DNA from: Firmicutes bacterium UBA5766
GTDB lineage: Bacteria; Bacillota; Desulfotomaculia; Desulfotomaculales; Nap2-2B
Assembly: GCA_002418775.1 (NCBI GenBank)
Contig: DIEU01000033.1
Coordinates: forward strand, 1-64,000
Length of the DNA stretch: 64,000 nucleotides
Direction of reading: 5' to 3'
The position numbers were made by a program, and so were the translations under genes. The notes under the pieces were generated by a model, which was given only the letters and a program-made list of their open reading frames with translations, was not told the DNA's origin and did no database searches. Positions 52,928 through 61,654 of the stretch are shown piece by piece; position 1 is the first letter of the stretch, and each line of letters starts with the position of its first letter.

Positions 52928-54058
52928 CTGGAAGTCCCGGTTTGGGCTGAAATAGATCTTGGCGCCATCGCGCAGAATATGCGGGAAATACGTAAAATTG
53001 TTTCCCCAAAACCGGAAATTATGGCCGTGGTAAAAGCAAACGCATATGGACACGGCGCTTTGGAGACGGCAAAAGTTGTTCTGGCTAACGGGGCAACAAG
53101 CCTGGCGGTTGCTAGGGTTGAAGAAGCAAAAGAATTAAGAAAAGCGGGGATTGACGCCCCGGTTTTACTTCTTGGGTATACACCAGGCGCCCAGTTTAAA
53201 GAGGTATTGGATTTAAATCTGATCCAGACAGTATACAACCTGGAGATGGCCGAAGCCCTAAACAGTATTGCGGAACGCTCAGGCAGGCAGGCTAAGGTTC
53301 ATATTAAAATTGATACCGGCATGGGGCGTCTGGGTCTAACACCGGGGAAACCCGCCCTCGAAGATGTCCTTAAAACCGCAAGGCTTCATCATTTAAATTT
53401 AGAGGGGATTTTTACACATTTTGCTGCAGCCGACAGCGCGGATAAAACATTCGCGCTCGCGCAGCTTGAACTGTTCATTTCTTTTCTGGAAGAACTTCGC
53501 CAAGCGGGGCTGGAGTTTCCTCTCCGTCATTGCGCCAACAGCGCCGCCCTGCTTGATCTCCCGCAGACTTGTTTAAACCTGGTCAGACCTGGTATTGTCA
53601 TTTACGGTTTGTATCCTTCCAACGAAATCCGGAACTCACTAAATCTAAAACCGGCCATGTCTTTTAAAACAAGAATAGCGCAAATCAAGAAAGTACCCGC
53701 AGGATTTAAAATAAGCTACGGATCGACCTACCAGACTCCACAGCCGACTGTCATCGCCGTGATTTCTGCAGGTTACGCAGACGGCTACAGCAGGCTTTTA
53801 TCTTCCAGAGGAAGTGTGCTTATCAAAGGACAAAGGGCGAAAGTTGTCGGGCGTGTTTGCATGGACCAATGTATGGTTGATGTCGGGCATATCAATGATG
53901 TATCTCCCGGTGACGAAGTAGTGCTATTCGGGTCCTGCGGAGAAGAAACCATCCCTGTTGAAGAAATTGCCAAACTGACAGGAACGATCAGTTATGAAAT
54001 TGTCTGTTTGGTCAACAGCCGCGTGCCGCGTTTTTATTTTAACCGAAAAGAGCAATAG
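52928..54058 (+). CDS. alr: Alanine racemase (apparent CTG start)
   Basis: About 376 residues. The racemase makes D-alanine for peptidoglycan. The PLP lysine is Lys36 in AVVKANAYGHGA, and the catalytic Tyr region is SAGYADGYSRLLS. The conserved N-terminal strand VPVWAEIDLGAIAQNMREI is encoded before the first ATG (52979). In that frame the only codons after the upstream TGA (52919) are CTG 52922, ATC and CTG 52928, so CTG 52928, with GGCAGGTG upstream, is the likely start. An ATG start at 52979 would lose the first strand and helix. Third gene of acpS-nnr-alr. Confidence 0.93.
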   Translation: MEVPVWAEIDLGAIAQNMREIRKIVSPKPEIMAVVKANAYGHGALETAKVVLANGATSLAVARVEEAKELRKAGIDAPVLLLGYTPGAQFKEVLDLNLIQTVYNLEMAEALNSIAERSGRQAKVHIKIDTGMGRLGLTPGKPALEDVLKTARLHHLNLEGIFTHFAAADSADKTFALAQLELFISFLEELRQAGLEFPLRHCANSAALLDLPQTCLNLVRPGIVIYGLYPSNEIRNSLNLKPAMSFKTRIAQIKKVPAGFKISYGSTYQTPQPTVIAVISAGYADGYSRLLSSRGSVLIKGQRAKVVGRVCMDQCMVDVGHINDVSPGDEVVLFGSCGEETIPVEEIAKLTGTISYEIVCLVNSRVPRFYFNRKEQ

Positions 54059-54211
54059 AAAAATTTTGGCTGCGAAAGAAGGAATTATTTGCTGAATGAC
54101 GAAAACTATGGCAAGTAGATTTTATGATAAGTAGGTTTTTAATTTTTAGAATATACGTAATGTAAATAAAAGTCCGGGTTCAGATACAAATATAGGAACT
54201 GGAAATAGACA

Positions 54212-54682
54212 ATGTCTGCAATATTGACAAGAGAATTAACCGCTTTACTGGTACAGGCTTTGCCGGAAAGCATAGTCTTTGCAATGGTAGTATTTAGTTT
54301 TCTCTGTTTGAGATTTGATTTAAAAAAGATAGCCACAATTGCAATGCTTCAAAGTCTGACAAATTTAGTGAGTTTGTTACCCATTGCTTTTGGTGTGCAT
54401 ACCGTAGTTCTTGTAATTTCTCTGGCTTTTTATGTTCACTTGATGACGAAAATGCATCTGAGCAGGGTTTTCATGGCGGTATTTTTTACCTTTGTGGCTA
54501 CTGGTTTAATAGAAATGATTTATTCAATGCCCCTATTAAAGATAACAGGCAGGACCTATCAAGAAGTTTTCACAAGCCCTGTACTCAGGGAAGTATATAG
54601 CATTCCCTGCCAGTTAGTTTTGCTGGCTGTAGCTCTGGGTAAAAATTATTACAACCACCAGCGGGGGAAAATTTCAGCATAA
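54212..54682 (+). CDS. Small polytopic membrane protein before agrB, unknown
   Basis: A 156-residue protein with about four to five hydrophobic spans (IVFAMVVFSFLCL; LVSLLPIAFGVHTVVLVISL; VFMAVFFTFVATGLIEMIY; VYSIPCQLVLLAVAL). No enzyme motif and no kinase domain are seen. It looks like the membrane-sensor half of AgrC-type proteins but stops before any histidine kinase domain, and could also be an exporter or immunity-like partner. The agrB start follows 16 nt later, so it is in the same operon. A role in peptide sensing or handling is only inferred from position. Confidence 0.55.
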   Translation: MSAILTRELTALLVQALPESIVFAMVVFSFLCLRFDLKKIATIAMLQSLTNLVSLLPIAFGVHTVVLVISLAFYVHLMTKMHLSRVFMAVFFTFVATGLIEMIYSMPLLKITGRTYQEVFTSPVLREVYSIPCQLVLLAVALGKNYYNHQRGKISA

Positions 54683-54697
54683 GGGAGTGCAAACTAT

Positions 54698-55324
54698 TTG
54701 TTTAAAGTCGATCTCCCCAGATCTGCGGCAGTTTTCTTAAAGGACAGGCTGGGTTTAAGCAGGGATGAAGAAGAAGTCGCTGCTTACAGCCTGGAGATGA
54801 TTATCTACGGCGGCACGGGTATTCTTATGGTGTGCATCGCAGGATGGCTGCTCAAGTGTCTGACTGTTACTTTAATAGTTCTAATTGTAGGTATTTTGCT
54901 GCGCTCTTTCTCCGGCGGCGCTCACAGCTCTTCTCCATATATTTGCATTTTAGTCAGTACAATAGTGGTTTCGATTTTAGGAAAGCTGGCCGTTATAGCA
55001 GCGCCTTATTTTTCATATTCTGCGCTGGTTCTGGTAGTTGCCGGAGGTTTTATAGTATCTTTAGCCGTGGTATGGCGGTTAGCCCCGGTGGAGTCGCCCA
55101 AAAAGCCCATTTCTTCTGAGAAACATAGGCGGCAATTGCGTTTACTATCAATGGTTTTTGTCTTCTTGGCGGTTTCTGTTCAGGTATCCCTTCTATTATT
55201 GAGTCCGCTTATCCATGTCACAGCGGCAATCATCCTGGCTATTGAGGCGGGACTTTTATGGCAAATCTTTTCCATGACTCAAGCAGGTCATCGTTTCGCA
55301 GTAACAATAGACAGTATATTTTAA
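54698..55324 (+). CDS. agrB: AgrB-like peptide maturase
   Basis: A 208-residue membrane endopeptidase with several spans. The catalytic His76 is in LLRSFSGGAH and the catalytic Cys83 in PYICIL; this R-S-F-S-G-G-A-H...C pattern is the AgrB signature. AgrB cuts the AgrD precursor and forms the cyclic autoinducer. TTG at 54698 has AAGGGAGTG upstream. The next gene encodes a matching 43-residue AgrD-like peptide, followed by a terminator. No full AgrC lies beside it. Confidence 0.9.
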   Translation: MFKVDLPRSAAVFLKDRLGLSRDEEEVAAYSLEMIIYGGTGILMVCIAGWLLKCLTVTLIVLIVGILLRSFSGGAHSSSPYICILVSTIVVSILGKLAVIAAPYFSYSALVLVVAGGFIVSLAVVWRLAPVESPKKPISSEKHRRQLRLLSMVFVFLAVSVQVSLLLLSPLIHVTAAIILAIEAGLLWQIFSMTQAGHRFAVTIDSIF

Positions 55325-55345
55325 ACGAAAGGGGGTGTAAAAATA

Positions 55346-55477
55346 ATGAAAAAGATTTCCTACTTTATCTTTTCATCCTTGTTCAGTGTTCTGGTCCTTT
55401 TGGCTGCATTTAGTGTTAAGCCTACCTGCGCTTTTTTTTGGTATCAGCCTGAGCTGCCAAAAACCCTAAGAAAATAG
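55346..55477 (+). CDS. agrD: AgrD-like cyclic lactone autoinducer precursor
   Basis: A 43-residue peptide gene 21 nt after agrB, with AAGGGGGTG as ribosome binding site. The N-terminus is basic then hydrophobic (KKISYFIFSSLFSVLVLLAA), as in AgrD leaders. It is followed by KPTCAFFWYQPELPKTLRK. Clostridial precursors have a Cys, then aromatic residues, then YQP-x-(L/V)P and a charged tail. Cys28 would close a thiolactone with a nearby residue, for example the 5-residue ring CAFFW if cut after W32. The exact product is not fixed. Confidence 0.85.
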   Translation: MKKISYFIFSSLFSVLVLLAAFSVKPTCAFFWYQPELPKTLRK

Positions 55478-55501
55478 ATGAGCTTATAAAGTGCTTATAA
55501 A

Positions 55502-55525
55502 GGGGGGAATACCCCCCACTTTTTT
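55502..55525 (+). terminator. Strong terminator after agrD
   Basis: GGGGGG (55502-55507), loop AATA, CCCCCC (55512-55517) then ACTTTTTTA. It separates agrBD from the GGDEF/HD-GYP gene, whose ribosome binding site begins shortly after, so read-through may vary. Confidence 0.85.
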
Positions 55526-55547
55526 ATGCGGAGACAGGTGACATCAA

Positions 55548-57185
55548 ATGGCGGAAAAAATACACCCGCTGGTAAATAGAAAAGAAGAGCTTGCCGAACA
55601 TATCCTTGTCTCTCATATTACCAGTGTACTGGTTGTTTTTCTGGCTATTATAGCGCTGAATGTTAACTTTAAACTTGGCCAGGCGGTCACAGGCACCCTT
55701 TATTATTATGGCACAATAGTTTTATTCTTATTGGTTGCTGTCATACCGTATTTGTCAAAAAAGTTCAGCTCAAAGCCTTGGACAGGCGAAGCCCTTTTAT
55801 TGACTATTTTATTTCCCTTGATTATGGTACTGATTTATCTGACAAAGGGCTTTGACGGTTCCAAGGTGCTTCTTTTTGTACCGGTGGTTATTGCAGCCGG
55901 CAGCTACGGTAAGCCCATAGGTGTCCTAAGCGCATTAATAGCCAGTACAGCAATCTTTGTCCTCGATATGAGACAGTTTTTTACTAATCCCGTTTCTCCT
56001 GCTTTCCAGATTGACTTAATTTATATGGGTATACTTGTTACTATAGCCTGGTTGATTGGTGGCCTGACGGACATTGAGAGACGCACCCATCTTCAGCTCC
56101 TCTCACTTGCCAATACTGACACCCTTACCGGATTTATCAACCACCGGCATTTTTATGAAAAGCTGACTGAAGAGTTGGAAATTGCACGGGTCAACTCTAA
56201 ACCTGTATCCCTGATTATGATCGATATAAATTACTTTAAATTTTTCAACGACATCTATGGTTATCAAAAAGGAGATCTGGTTATTGTAGAAATCGGCAGG
56301 ATTCTTGAAGGCCTGATCTCGCCGCCATCTTTCGTAGCCCGTTACGGGGGAGACGAGTTTGTCTTAGTACTGCCGGGTTTAAACAGACTGGAGGCCCTGC
56401 ATAAAGCAGGCGAGATTGAAGAGACGATAAAAAATTACTCTATTGAAGGCGATCATACCCAGCCGGGGGGAAAAATAACTGTCTCTTTAGGCATGGCCTG
56501 TTTCCCCGAAGATGGAAAAAAACCAAGGGATTTGGTCAAAGCGGCAGACGACGCCTGTTACCAGTCCAAACACAGCCGCAGCCGGATCTGTTTTTCCGTC
56601 ATCGACCAATTATATTCACTCAGCCAGCCGGAAAAGGATTTGTTTGATTGTTTTAAAGCGCTTTTAACAGTTATCAACGTCAAGGACAGGTATACATTTG
56701 CCCATTCGGAAAGGGTAATGGCCTATGCTCTGGCCGTGGCTGAACGAATAGACCTGCCTGAAGAGCAGAAAACGGAACTCAGGTACGGCGCTTACCTTCA
56801 TGATATAGGCAAGGTTGATATAGATGCCGGTATCCTGAATAAAAACGGTCCTTTGCTGGATGAAGAATGGGAAATCACCAAAAAGCATCCCGTCTGGGGA
56901 AGCGATATTGTCAGGCCTTTATTGTCACTTGAGGGCCTGGTGTCGCTGGTCAGACATCATCACGAGAATTATGACGGCACCGGCTACCCTGATGGTCTAA
57001 CAGGTAAAAACATTCCCCTTTCCGCCAGGATAATGCGCATCGCAGACAGTTTTGACGCGATGACAACAGACAGGCCATACCGTAAGGGCATGACACATGA
57101 AGAAGCTATTGAGGAACTTAAAAAATATTCGGGTAAGACGTATGATCCTATATTGGTAGAAGCTTTTATAAATACAGTAAAATAA
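55548..57185 (+). CDS. GGDEF and HD-GYP protein with membrane sensor
   Basis: A 545-residue protein. The first 185 residues have about six transmembrane spans. Residues about 190-340 form a GGDEF diguanylate cyclase domain with an intact RYGGDEF and no RxxD inhibitory site before it. Residues 370-545 form an HD-GYP domain, with HDIGK and then HHHENYDGTGYPDG. It could both make and degrade cyclic di-GMP. It starts 70 nt after agrD, across the strong terminator. The sensed signal is unknown; coupling to the agr peptide is a hypothesis. Confidence 0.92.
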   Translation: MAEKIHPLVNRKEELAEHILVSHITSVLVVFLAIIALNVNFKLGQAVTGTLYYYGTIVLFLLVAVIPYLSKKFSSKPWTGEALLLTILFPLIMVLIYLTKGFDGSKVLLFVPVVIAAGSYGKPIGVLSALIASTAIFVLDMRQFFTNPVSPAFQIDLIYMGILVTIAWLIGGLTDIERRTHLQLLSLANTDTLTGFINHRHFYEKLTEELEIARVNSKPVSLIMIDINYFKFFNDIYGYQKGDLVIVEIGRILEGLISPPSFVARYGGDEFVLVLPGLNRLEALHKAGEIEETIKNYSIEGDHTQPGGKITVSLGMACFPEDGKKPRDLVKAADDACYQSKHSRSRICFSVIDQLYSLSQPEKDLFDCFKALLTVINVKDRYTFAHSERVMAYALAVAERIDLPEEQKTELRYGAYLHDIGKVDIDAGILNKNGPLLDEEWEITKKHPVWGSDIVRPLLSLEGLVSLVRHHHENYDGTGYPDGLTGKNIPLSARIMRIADSFDAMTTDRPYRKGMTHEEAIEELKKYSGKTYDPILVEAFINTVK

Positions 57186-57222
57186 AAAAGCGCGGCTTGC
57201 TTTTCTTAGGAACGTCTTCGCA

Positions 57223-57247
57223 GCCGGTTTAAAAGCCGGTATTTTTT
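57223..57247 (+). terminator. Weak hairpin with T-run after the GGDEF/HD-GYP gene
   Basis: CCGG (57224-57227) and CCGG (57236-57239) pair around TTTAAAAG, followed by ATTTTTT. The stem is short, so this is a weak terminator candidate. Confidence 0.35.
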
Positions 57248-57296
57248 ATGTATAATATATGTTCTGATATTATATGTTCTGAGAGGAGTAATATTT

Positions 57297-57797
57297 GTGG
57301 AACGTATCTGGGCGCCGTGGAGGACTGTTTATGTAGGCGGTAAACAGGATGAAGGCTGTATTTTTTGTGAGAAGATTCAGTCTGATCAATCCTATGATGA
57401 AAAGAACTACCTGTTACTAAGATACGATCAAGCGTTTGCCTTGCTGAATTTATATCCGTACAGCAACGGACACATTATGGTCGCGCCTGCAAAACATATC
57501 GGAGACCTTGCCGGATTAACAGAGAATGAATTTCTCCAAATAGGCAGGGTGACAAAGTATATGGTTGAGCTGTTGAAAAAAGTCTTTAATCCCGACGGCT
57601 TTAATATAGGGGCCAACTTGGGCAAAGTAGCCGGAGCAGGCATACCCGGCCATATTCACGTCCACATAGTGCCGCGCTGGAATGGTGACACAAACTTTAT
57701 GAGCGTTGTGGGGGATGTCAGGGTTATCTCCGAAGCGCTTGAAACAACATACAAAAAACTCAGCGCAGCAATGGAAGCTATCAAATTCCCAGGATAA
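57297..57797 (+). CDS. HIT-family hydrolase (Ap4A phosphorylase/Fhit-like)
   Basis: A 166-residue histidine triad protein. It starts ERIWAPWRTVYV, has GCIFCEKI and the triad HIHVHIVPRW near residues 118-127 with the third His. This two-part layout fits the HIT group that cleaves dinucleoside polyphosphates or AMP derivatives. GTG at 57297 has GAGAGGAG upstream. Two 12-nt direct repeats TATATGTTCTGA (57256-57267, 57271-57282) lie between its -10-like TATAAT and the start. Confidence 0.88.
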   Translation: MERIWAPWRTVYVGGKQDEGCIFCEKIQSDQSYDEKNYLLLRYDQAFALLNLYPYSNGHIMVAPAKHIGDLAGLTENEFLQIGRVTKYMVELLKKVFNPDGFNIGANLGKVAGAGIPGHIHVHIVPRWNGDTNFMSVVGDVRVISEALETTYKKLSAAMEAIKFPG

Positions 57798-57904
57798 AAA
57801 ATGGTTGAAAAACTGACAGCTTGAGCTTGAACAGTCTTGTTGGAGAATTATAAAGGTGCTATAATGTTCCAGAGCAAGATTAAGAACATCAAGGGGGATT
57901 TTTT

Positions 57905-58771
57905 GTGGACAGATCCGCTTTCGACAGTACCGGAAGTTACCTGGTCTCAACTGACCTGCGCAATACGGTAAACATTGCTGTTGCCCTGGGAAGGCCGCTT
58001 TTAATCAAAGGTGAGCCGGGAACCGGCAAGACTATGCTGGCCAAGGCTATAGCCGAATCTTTGGGGTTTGATCTAATTATCTGGAACATTAAATCAACCA
58101 CCAAAGCCCAGGAAGGGCTCTACGTTTACGACACAGTCCAGCGATTGTATGACGGTCAATTTGGCGACCATGACGTTTCAGACATAAAACAGTATATTAA
58201 ACTCGGTAAGCTGGGTGAGTCTTTTGATGTAGATAAACGCGTCGTGCTTCTGATTGATGAAATTGACAAAGCAGACCTCGAGTTCCCCAATGACCTTTTA
58301 TGGGAACTTGATATTATGAATTTTTATATTCCTGAAACCAAGGAAACTATTACAGCCAAACACAGGCCGATTGTGGTAATCACAAGCAACGCTGAAAAAG
58401 AACTGCCTGACGCATTTCTTAGGCGCTGTGTTTTTCATTACATTGATTTTCCTAATGAAGACATGATGCTGAAAATCATCAAGACGCATTACCCCGATAT
58501 GGAAAAAACGCTGCTTGATGAAGCATTAAACGCTTTTTACTGGATTAGAGGTATAAATGGTCTTCAGAAAAAACCCAGCACCAGCGAACTTTTAGACTGG
58601 GTTCAGGCTCTTGTAGTAGGCGGGATAAGTTACAATCGAATCTGTTCCGACCTGCCCTTTTTAGGGGTCCTGTTAAAGAAGAATCAGGATTTTGAAGTTG
58701 TCCTCCGCCGCCTGCAGGCGGGAGGCGTTCAAAGGAAAACGTCTTCAACCGGCGCCCGCCGCGGTTATTGA
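57905..58771 (+). CDS. MoxR-type AAA+ ATPase
   Basis: A 288-residue AAA+ ATPase with Walker A GEPGTGKTML near residues 38-47, Walker B VVLLIDEIDKAD near 117-128, and sensor VITSNAEKELPDAFLRRCVF. MoxR ATPases act as chaperones that help assemble metal- or cofactor-containing complexes, together with a VWA-domain partner. That partner is the next gene, starting 10 nt after this stop. The ATPase target is not known. Confidence 0.9.
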   Translation: MDRSAFDSTGSYLVSTDLRNTVNIAVALGRPLLIKGEPGTGKTMLAKAIAESLGFDLIIWNIKSTTKAQEGLYVYDTVQRLYDGQFGDHDVSDIKQYIKLGKLGESFDVDKRVVLLIDEIDKADLEFPNDLLWELDIMNFYIPETKETITAKHRPIVVITSNAEKELPDAFLRRCVFHYIDFPNEDMMLKIIKTHYPDMEKTLLDEALNAFYWIRGINGLQKKPSTSELLDWVQALVVGGISYNRICSDLPFLGVLLKKNQDFEVVLRRLQAGGVQRKTSSTGARRGY

Positions 58772-58781
58772 GGTACAGATA

Positions 58782-59978
58782 ATGTTTACCGGACTTTTTT
58801 ATACCCTGCGTGAAGAAGGAGTCCCTGTTTCCCTGACCGAATGGATGACTTTGATGGAAGCCTTACACAAAGGATTGTCCGGCGCCAGCCTGAACGGTTT
58901 CTATTACCTGGCGCGTTCGCTGCTGGTCAAAAGCGAAACGTATTTTGACCGTTTTGACCTTGCTTTTTACCGTTTTTTTCAGGATATTGAAACTTCACCG
59001 GAACTTGCTGAAAGGGTTATGAAATGGCTTGAAAAATCGCTGCCGCCAAAGCAAGTTGATCCGAACGAGCGTAAGCCTTTCAGCCCTTGGGATTTGGAAG
59101 AACTGCGCAAAGCGCTTGAAGAACGGTTGAACCAGCAGACGGAACAACATCATGGAGGAGGGCGCTGGATTGGAACCGGAGGCACTTCTCCTTTTGGACA
59201 TTCAGGATACAACCCGGCCGGTATACGAATCGGGGGGGAATCAGTAAATCACTCCGCAGTAAAAGTTGCAGCCCAGAGGCGCTACCGGGATTTTCGCACA
59301 GATGATACCCTTACTACACGCCAGTTTGAAGTAGCTCTGCGCAAGTTGCGCGAACTGAGCTACAACGAAGAAGGGCCAAAGGAAGAACTTGACCTGGAAG
59401 GCACCATTGACGCTACCTGTAAAAAGGCAGGAAACCTGGAACTGGTCTGGGAAAGGCCTAGAAAAAACATTATTAAGCTTGTCCTGCTGATGGACGCCGG
59501 CGGTTCTATGCAGCCTTATTCCAGGTTGTGCAGCCAGCTTTTTAACGCCGCAAGTAAAATCAATCATTTCAAGGACACCAGATATTACTTTTTTCATAAT
59601 TGTGTTTACGACCGCCTCTACCTTGATCCATACTGTATGAAGAAAAACTCTCTTTCTACAACTGAAGTTTTAAATAACCTCGGCCGTGATTACCGTTTAA
59701 TCATAGTCGGGGATGCAAGTATGTCGCCCGGTGAATTGATGATGCCCGGCGGCATCCTTAGCTGGGATGATTACAACGAAGAACCGGGCATCATCTGGCT
59801 GCAGAGGCTGTTTTCTTACTTTAAATTTTCAGTCTGGTTAAATCCTATCCCAGGCAAATACTGGCAAGCATTTTATGGCTCCGAGTCGATAAGCCTGATC
59901 AGGAGAGTTTTCCCCATGTTTGAGCTGACAGTAGACGGTTTGGAACAGGCTGTCAAAGGTCTGAAAGCTAAGATTTAA
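58782..59978 (+). CDS. VWA-domain protein, CoxE-like partner of MoxR
   Basis: A 398-residue protein. The N-terminal half is helical; the C-terminal half contains a von Willebrand A-like domain, with VLLMDAGGSMQPYSRLC near residue 235. Here the usual MIDAS DxSxS is changed to DAGGS, so metal binding may differ. CoxE-like proteins act with MoxR ATPases in assembly of molybdenum or other enzymes. ATG at 58782 has GAGGTA upstream; earlier in-frame codons overlap the ATPase gene. The end of the gene is duplicated (59960-59997). Confidence 0.8.
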   Translation: MFTGLFYTLREEGVPVSLTEWMTLMEALHKGLSGASLNGFYYLARSLLVKSETYFDRFDLAFYRFFQDIETSPELAERVMKWLEKSLPPKQVDPNERKPFSPWDLEELRKALEERLNQQTEQHHGGGRWIGTGGTSPFGHSGYNPAGIRIGGESVNHSAVKVAAQRRYRDFRTDDTLTTRQFEVALRKLRELSYNEEGPKEELDLEGTIDATCKKAGNLELVWERPRKNIIKLVLLMDAGGSMQPYSRLCSQLFNAASKINHFKDTRYYFFHNCVYDRLYLDPYCMKKNSLSTTEVLNNLGRDYRLIIVGDASMSPGELMMPGGILSWDDYNEEPGIIWLQRLFSYFKFSVWLNPIPGKYWQAFYGSESISLIRRVFPMFELTVDGLEQAVKGLKAKI

Positions 59979-59997
59979 TCTGAAAGCTGAGATTTAA
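59960..59997 (+). repeat. 19-nt tandem duplication at the end of the VWA gene
   Basis: The 19-nt segment 59960-59978, which includes the last codons and the stop of the VWA gene, is repeated at 59979-59997 with one base change. It is likely a recent slippage duplication. Confidence 0.85.
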
Positions 59998-60030
59998 ATA
60001 GAAGCAACGGGGAAATCTGGTGGAGAGTCT

Positions 60031-60807
60031 TTGGATATCGTCATTGCCGAAAATTTGCTTAAACAATACAATGGATTTACAGCAGTACGGGAAGTAAACT
60101 TTACAATCAGGGCTAAAGAGTGTTTTGGATTTTTGGGGCCCAACGGCGCCGGCAAAACATCCCTTGTTAAAATGATTTATGGGTTCTCACCGGTAACATC
60201 AGGAAAACTGACAGTCTTCGGAATGGACGTAGAGACAAAGATCAGAGATATCAAACGGCTGCTCGGTGTTGTCCCTCAAGATAATAACCTGGATCCCGAC
60301 TTGAAAGTGCTTCAGAATTTACTGGTCTATGCAAGTTATTTTGGAATTGACGTTCGTCTGGCCAGGGAAAGGGCGGAAGAACTGCTCGAATTTTTCGGCT
60401 TGAAAGAAAAAGCCGGGGAAATAGTAGAATCCCTTTCCGGCGGCATGAAAAGACGCCTGACAATTGCACGTGCGCTGATCAACAAACCAAAACTTCTAAT
60501 CCTTGACGAACCGACAACAGGTCTTGATCCGCAAGCCCGCCACATGGTCTGGCAGCGCTTGCGCTTTCTTAAAGAACAGGGCGTGACCCTAATCCTAACA
60601 ACTCATTACATGGAGGAAGCCAGTCAACTTTGCGACCGTTTGGTTATTATGGATTTAGGGGAAATATTGGTGGAGGGAACCCCCAAAAAATTAGTAGCCG
60701 ACTATACCGCTGAAATTTCAGGCCAAATTGTTCAAGATAAAAAAGAACAGCCGGCTACATTAGAAGATGTCTTTCTCAAACTGACCGGCAGAAAACTGCA
60801 GGATTAA
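60031..60807 (+). CDS. ABC exporter ATP-binding protein
   Basis: A 258-residue ATPase with Walker A GPNGAGKTSL (residues about 36-45), signature LSGGMKRRLTIA, and Walker B LLILDEPTTGLDP. The DrrA/NodI-like layout with the GLDPQARHMVW motif suggests an exporter. TTG at 60031 has GGAGAG upstream. Its partner permease starts 1 nt after its stop. The substrate is not known; this class carries drugs, lipids or polysaccharides. Confidence 0.92.
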   Translation: MDIVIAENLLKQYNGFTAVREVNFTIRAKECFGFLGPNGAGKTSLVKMIYGFSPVTSGKLTVFGMDVETKIRDIKRLLGVVPQDNNLDPDLKVLQNLLVYASYFGIDVRLARERAEELLEFFGLKEKAGEIVESLSGGMKRRLTIARALINKPKLLILDEPTTGLDPQARHMVWQRLRFLKEQGVTLILTTHYMEEASQLCDRLVIMDLGEILVEGTPKKLVADYTAEISGQIVQDKKEQPATLEDVFLKLTGRKLQD

Positions 60808-60808
60808 C

Positions 60809-61597
60809 GTGGAAGCGCTAAAAAGAATGTTACGGATGGACATATCACCTCTGGTCTGGAAGGTTTTTCGCAGGCATTTGATTGTATTCAGCCGGAACTG
60901 GAAAGTAAATATTTCTTTTAATTTCTTTGAACCTCTTCTTTACCTTACTGCTTTGGGAATTGGACTGGGCGCATATGTTCAACCAATTGAGGGGACTCCT
61001 TACCTTAACTATCTGGCCCCGGGATTAGTTGCTTCATCCGCTGTTTTTGCCACCGCCTATGAGTGCACATACGGCACTTTTATACGTATGGAATTTCAGA
61101 AGACATTTCAGGCAATGGTAGCGACTCCGGTAAGCATGGACGATGTAATTGCCGGTGAAATCCTTTACGGGGTTTTTAAAAGTATCTTATATAGTCTGGT
61201 CATCCTGGTAGTTATATTTGCTCTTGGTCTTATTAAATCACCCTGGACTTTGTTTATTCCATGCGTGATGTTTGTCGGAGGCGCTTTGTTCGCCATTTTG
61301 TCGATTATTTGGACGGGGCTTGTGCCTAATATCGAGAGCTTTAACTATTATTTCTCACTAGTTATGACTCCGTTATTTTTGTTTTCCGGTGTTTTTTTTC
61401 CGCTCACGGGAATGAGCGTAATAGTTCAAAAAATTGTCTGGATTAGCCCGCTTTACCACCTTGTCAATCTAACCCGCGGAATGATCCTCGGCAGGGTGGG
61501 TATTAATTTGTTTTGGGATTTTATCTGGTTGGCGGCAGCGGTGCTTATTTTGCTTCCAGTCCCATTTTATTTAATGCGCAAGTTGATGATCAGGTAG
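60809..61597 (+). CDS. ABC-2 type exporter permease (NodJ/DrrB-like)
   Basis: A 262-residue membrane protein with about six spans and the ABC-2 signature region GVFFPLTGMSVIVQKIVWI and HLVNLTRGMILG. NodJ-like proteins have this size. GTG at 60809 follows the ATPase gene by 1 nt, so the two are translationally coupled and form one exporter. Confidence 0.9.
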   Translation: MEALKRMLRMDISPLVWKVFRRHLIVFSRNWKVNISFNFFEPLLYLTALGIGLGAYVQPIEGTPYLNYLAPGLVASSAVFATAYECTYGTFIRMEFQKTFQAMVATPVSMDDVIAGEILYGVFKSILYSLVILVVIFALGLIKSPWTLFIPCVMFVGGALFAILSIIWTGLVPNIESFNYYFSLVMTPLFLFSGVFFPLTGMSVIVQKIVWISPLYHLVNLTRGMILGRVGINLFWDFIWLAAAVLILLPVPFYLMRKLMIR

Positions 61598-61654
61598 CAA
61601 AGAAGATAATGTATTAAAACAGGTAACCATGGGTTAGTAAGGAGGTTTGAACAA

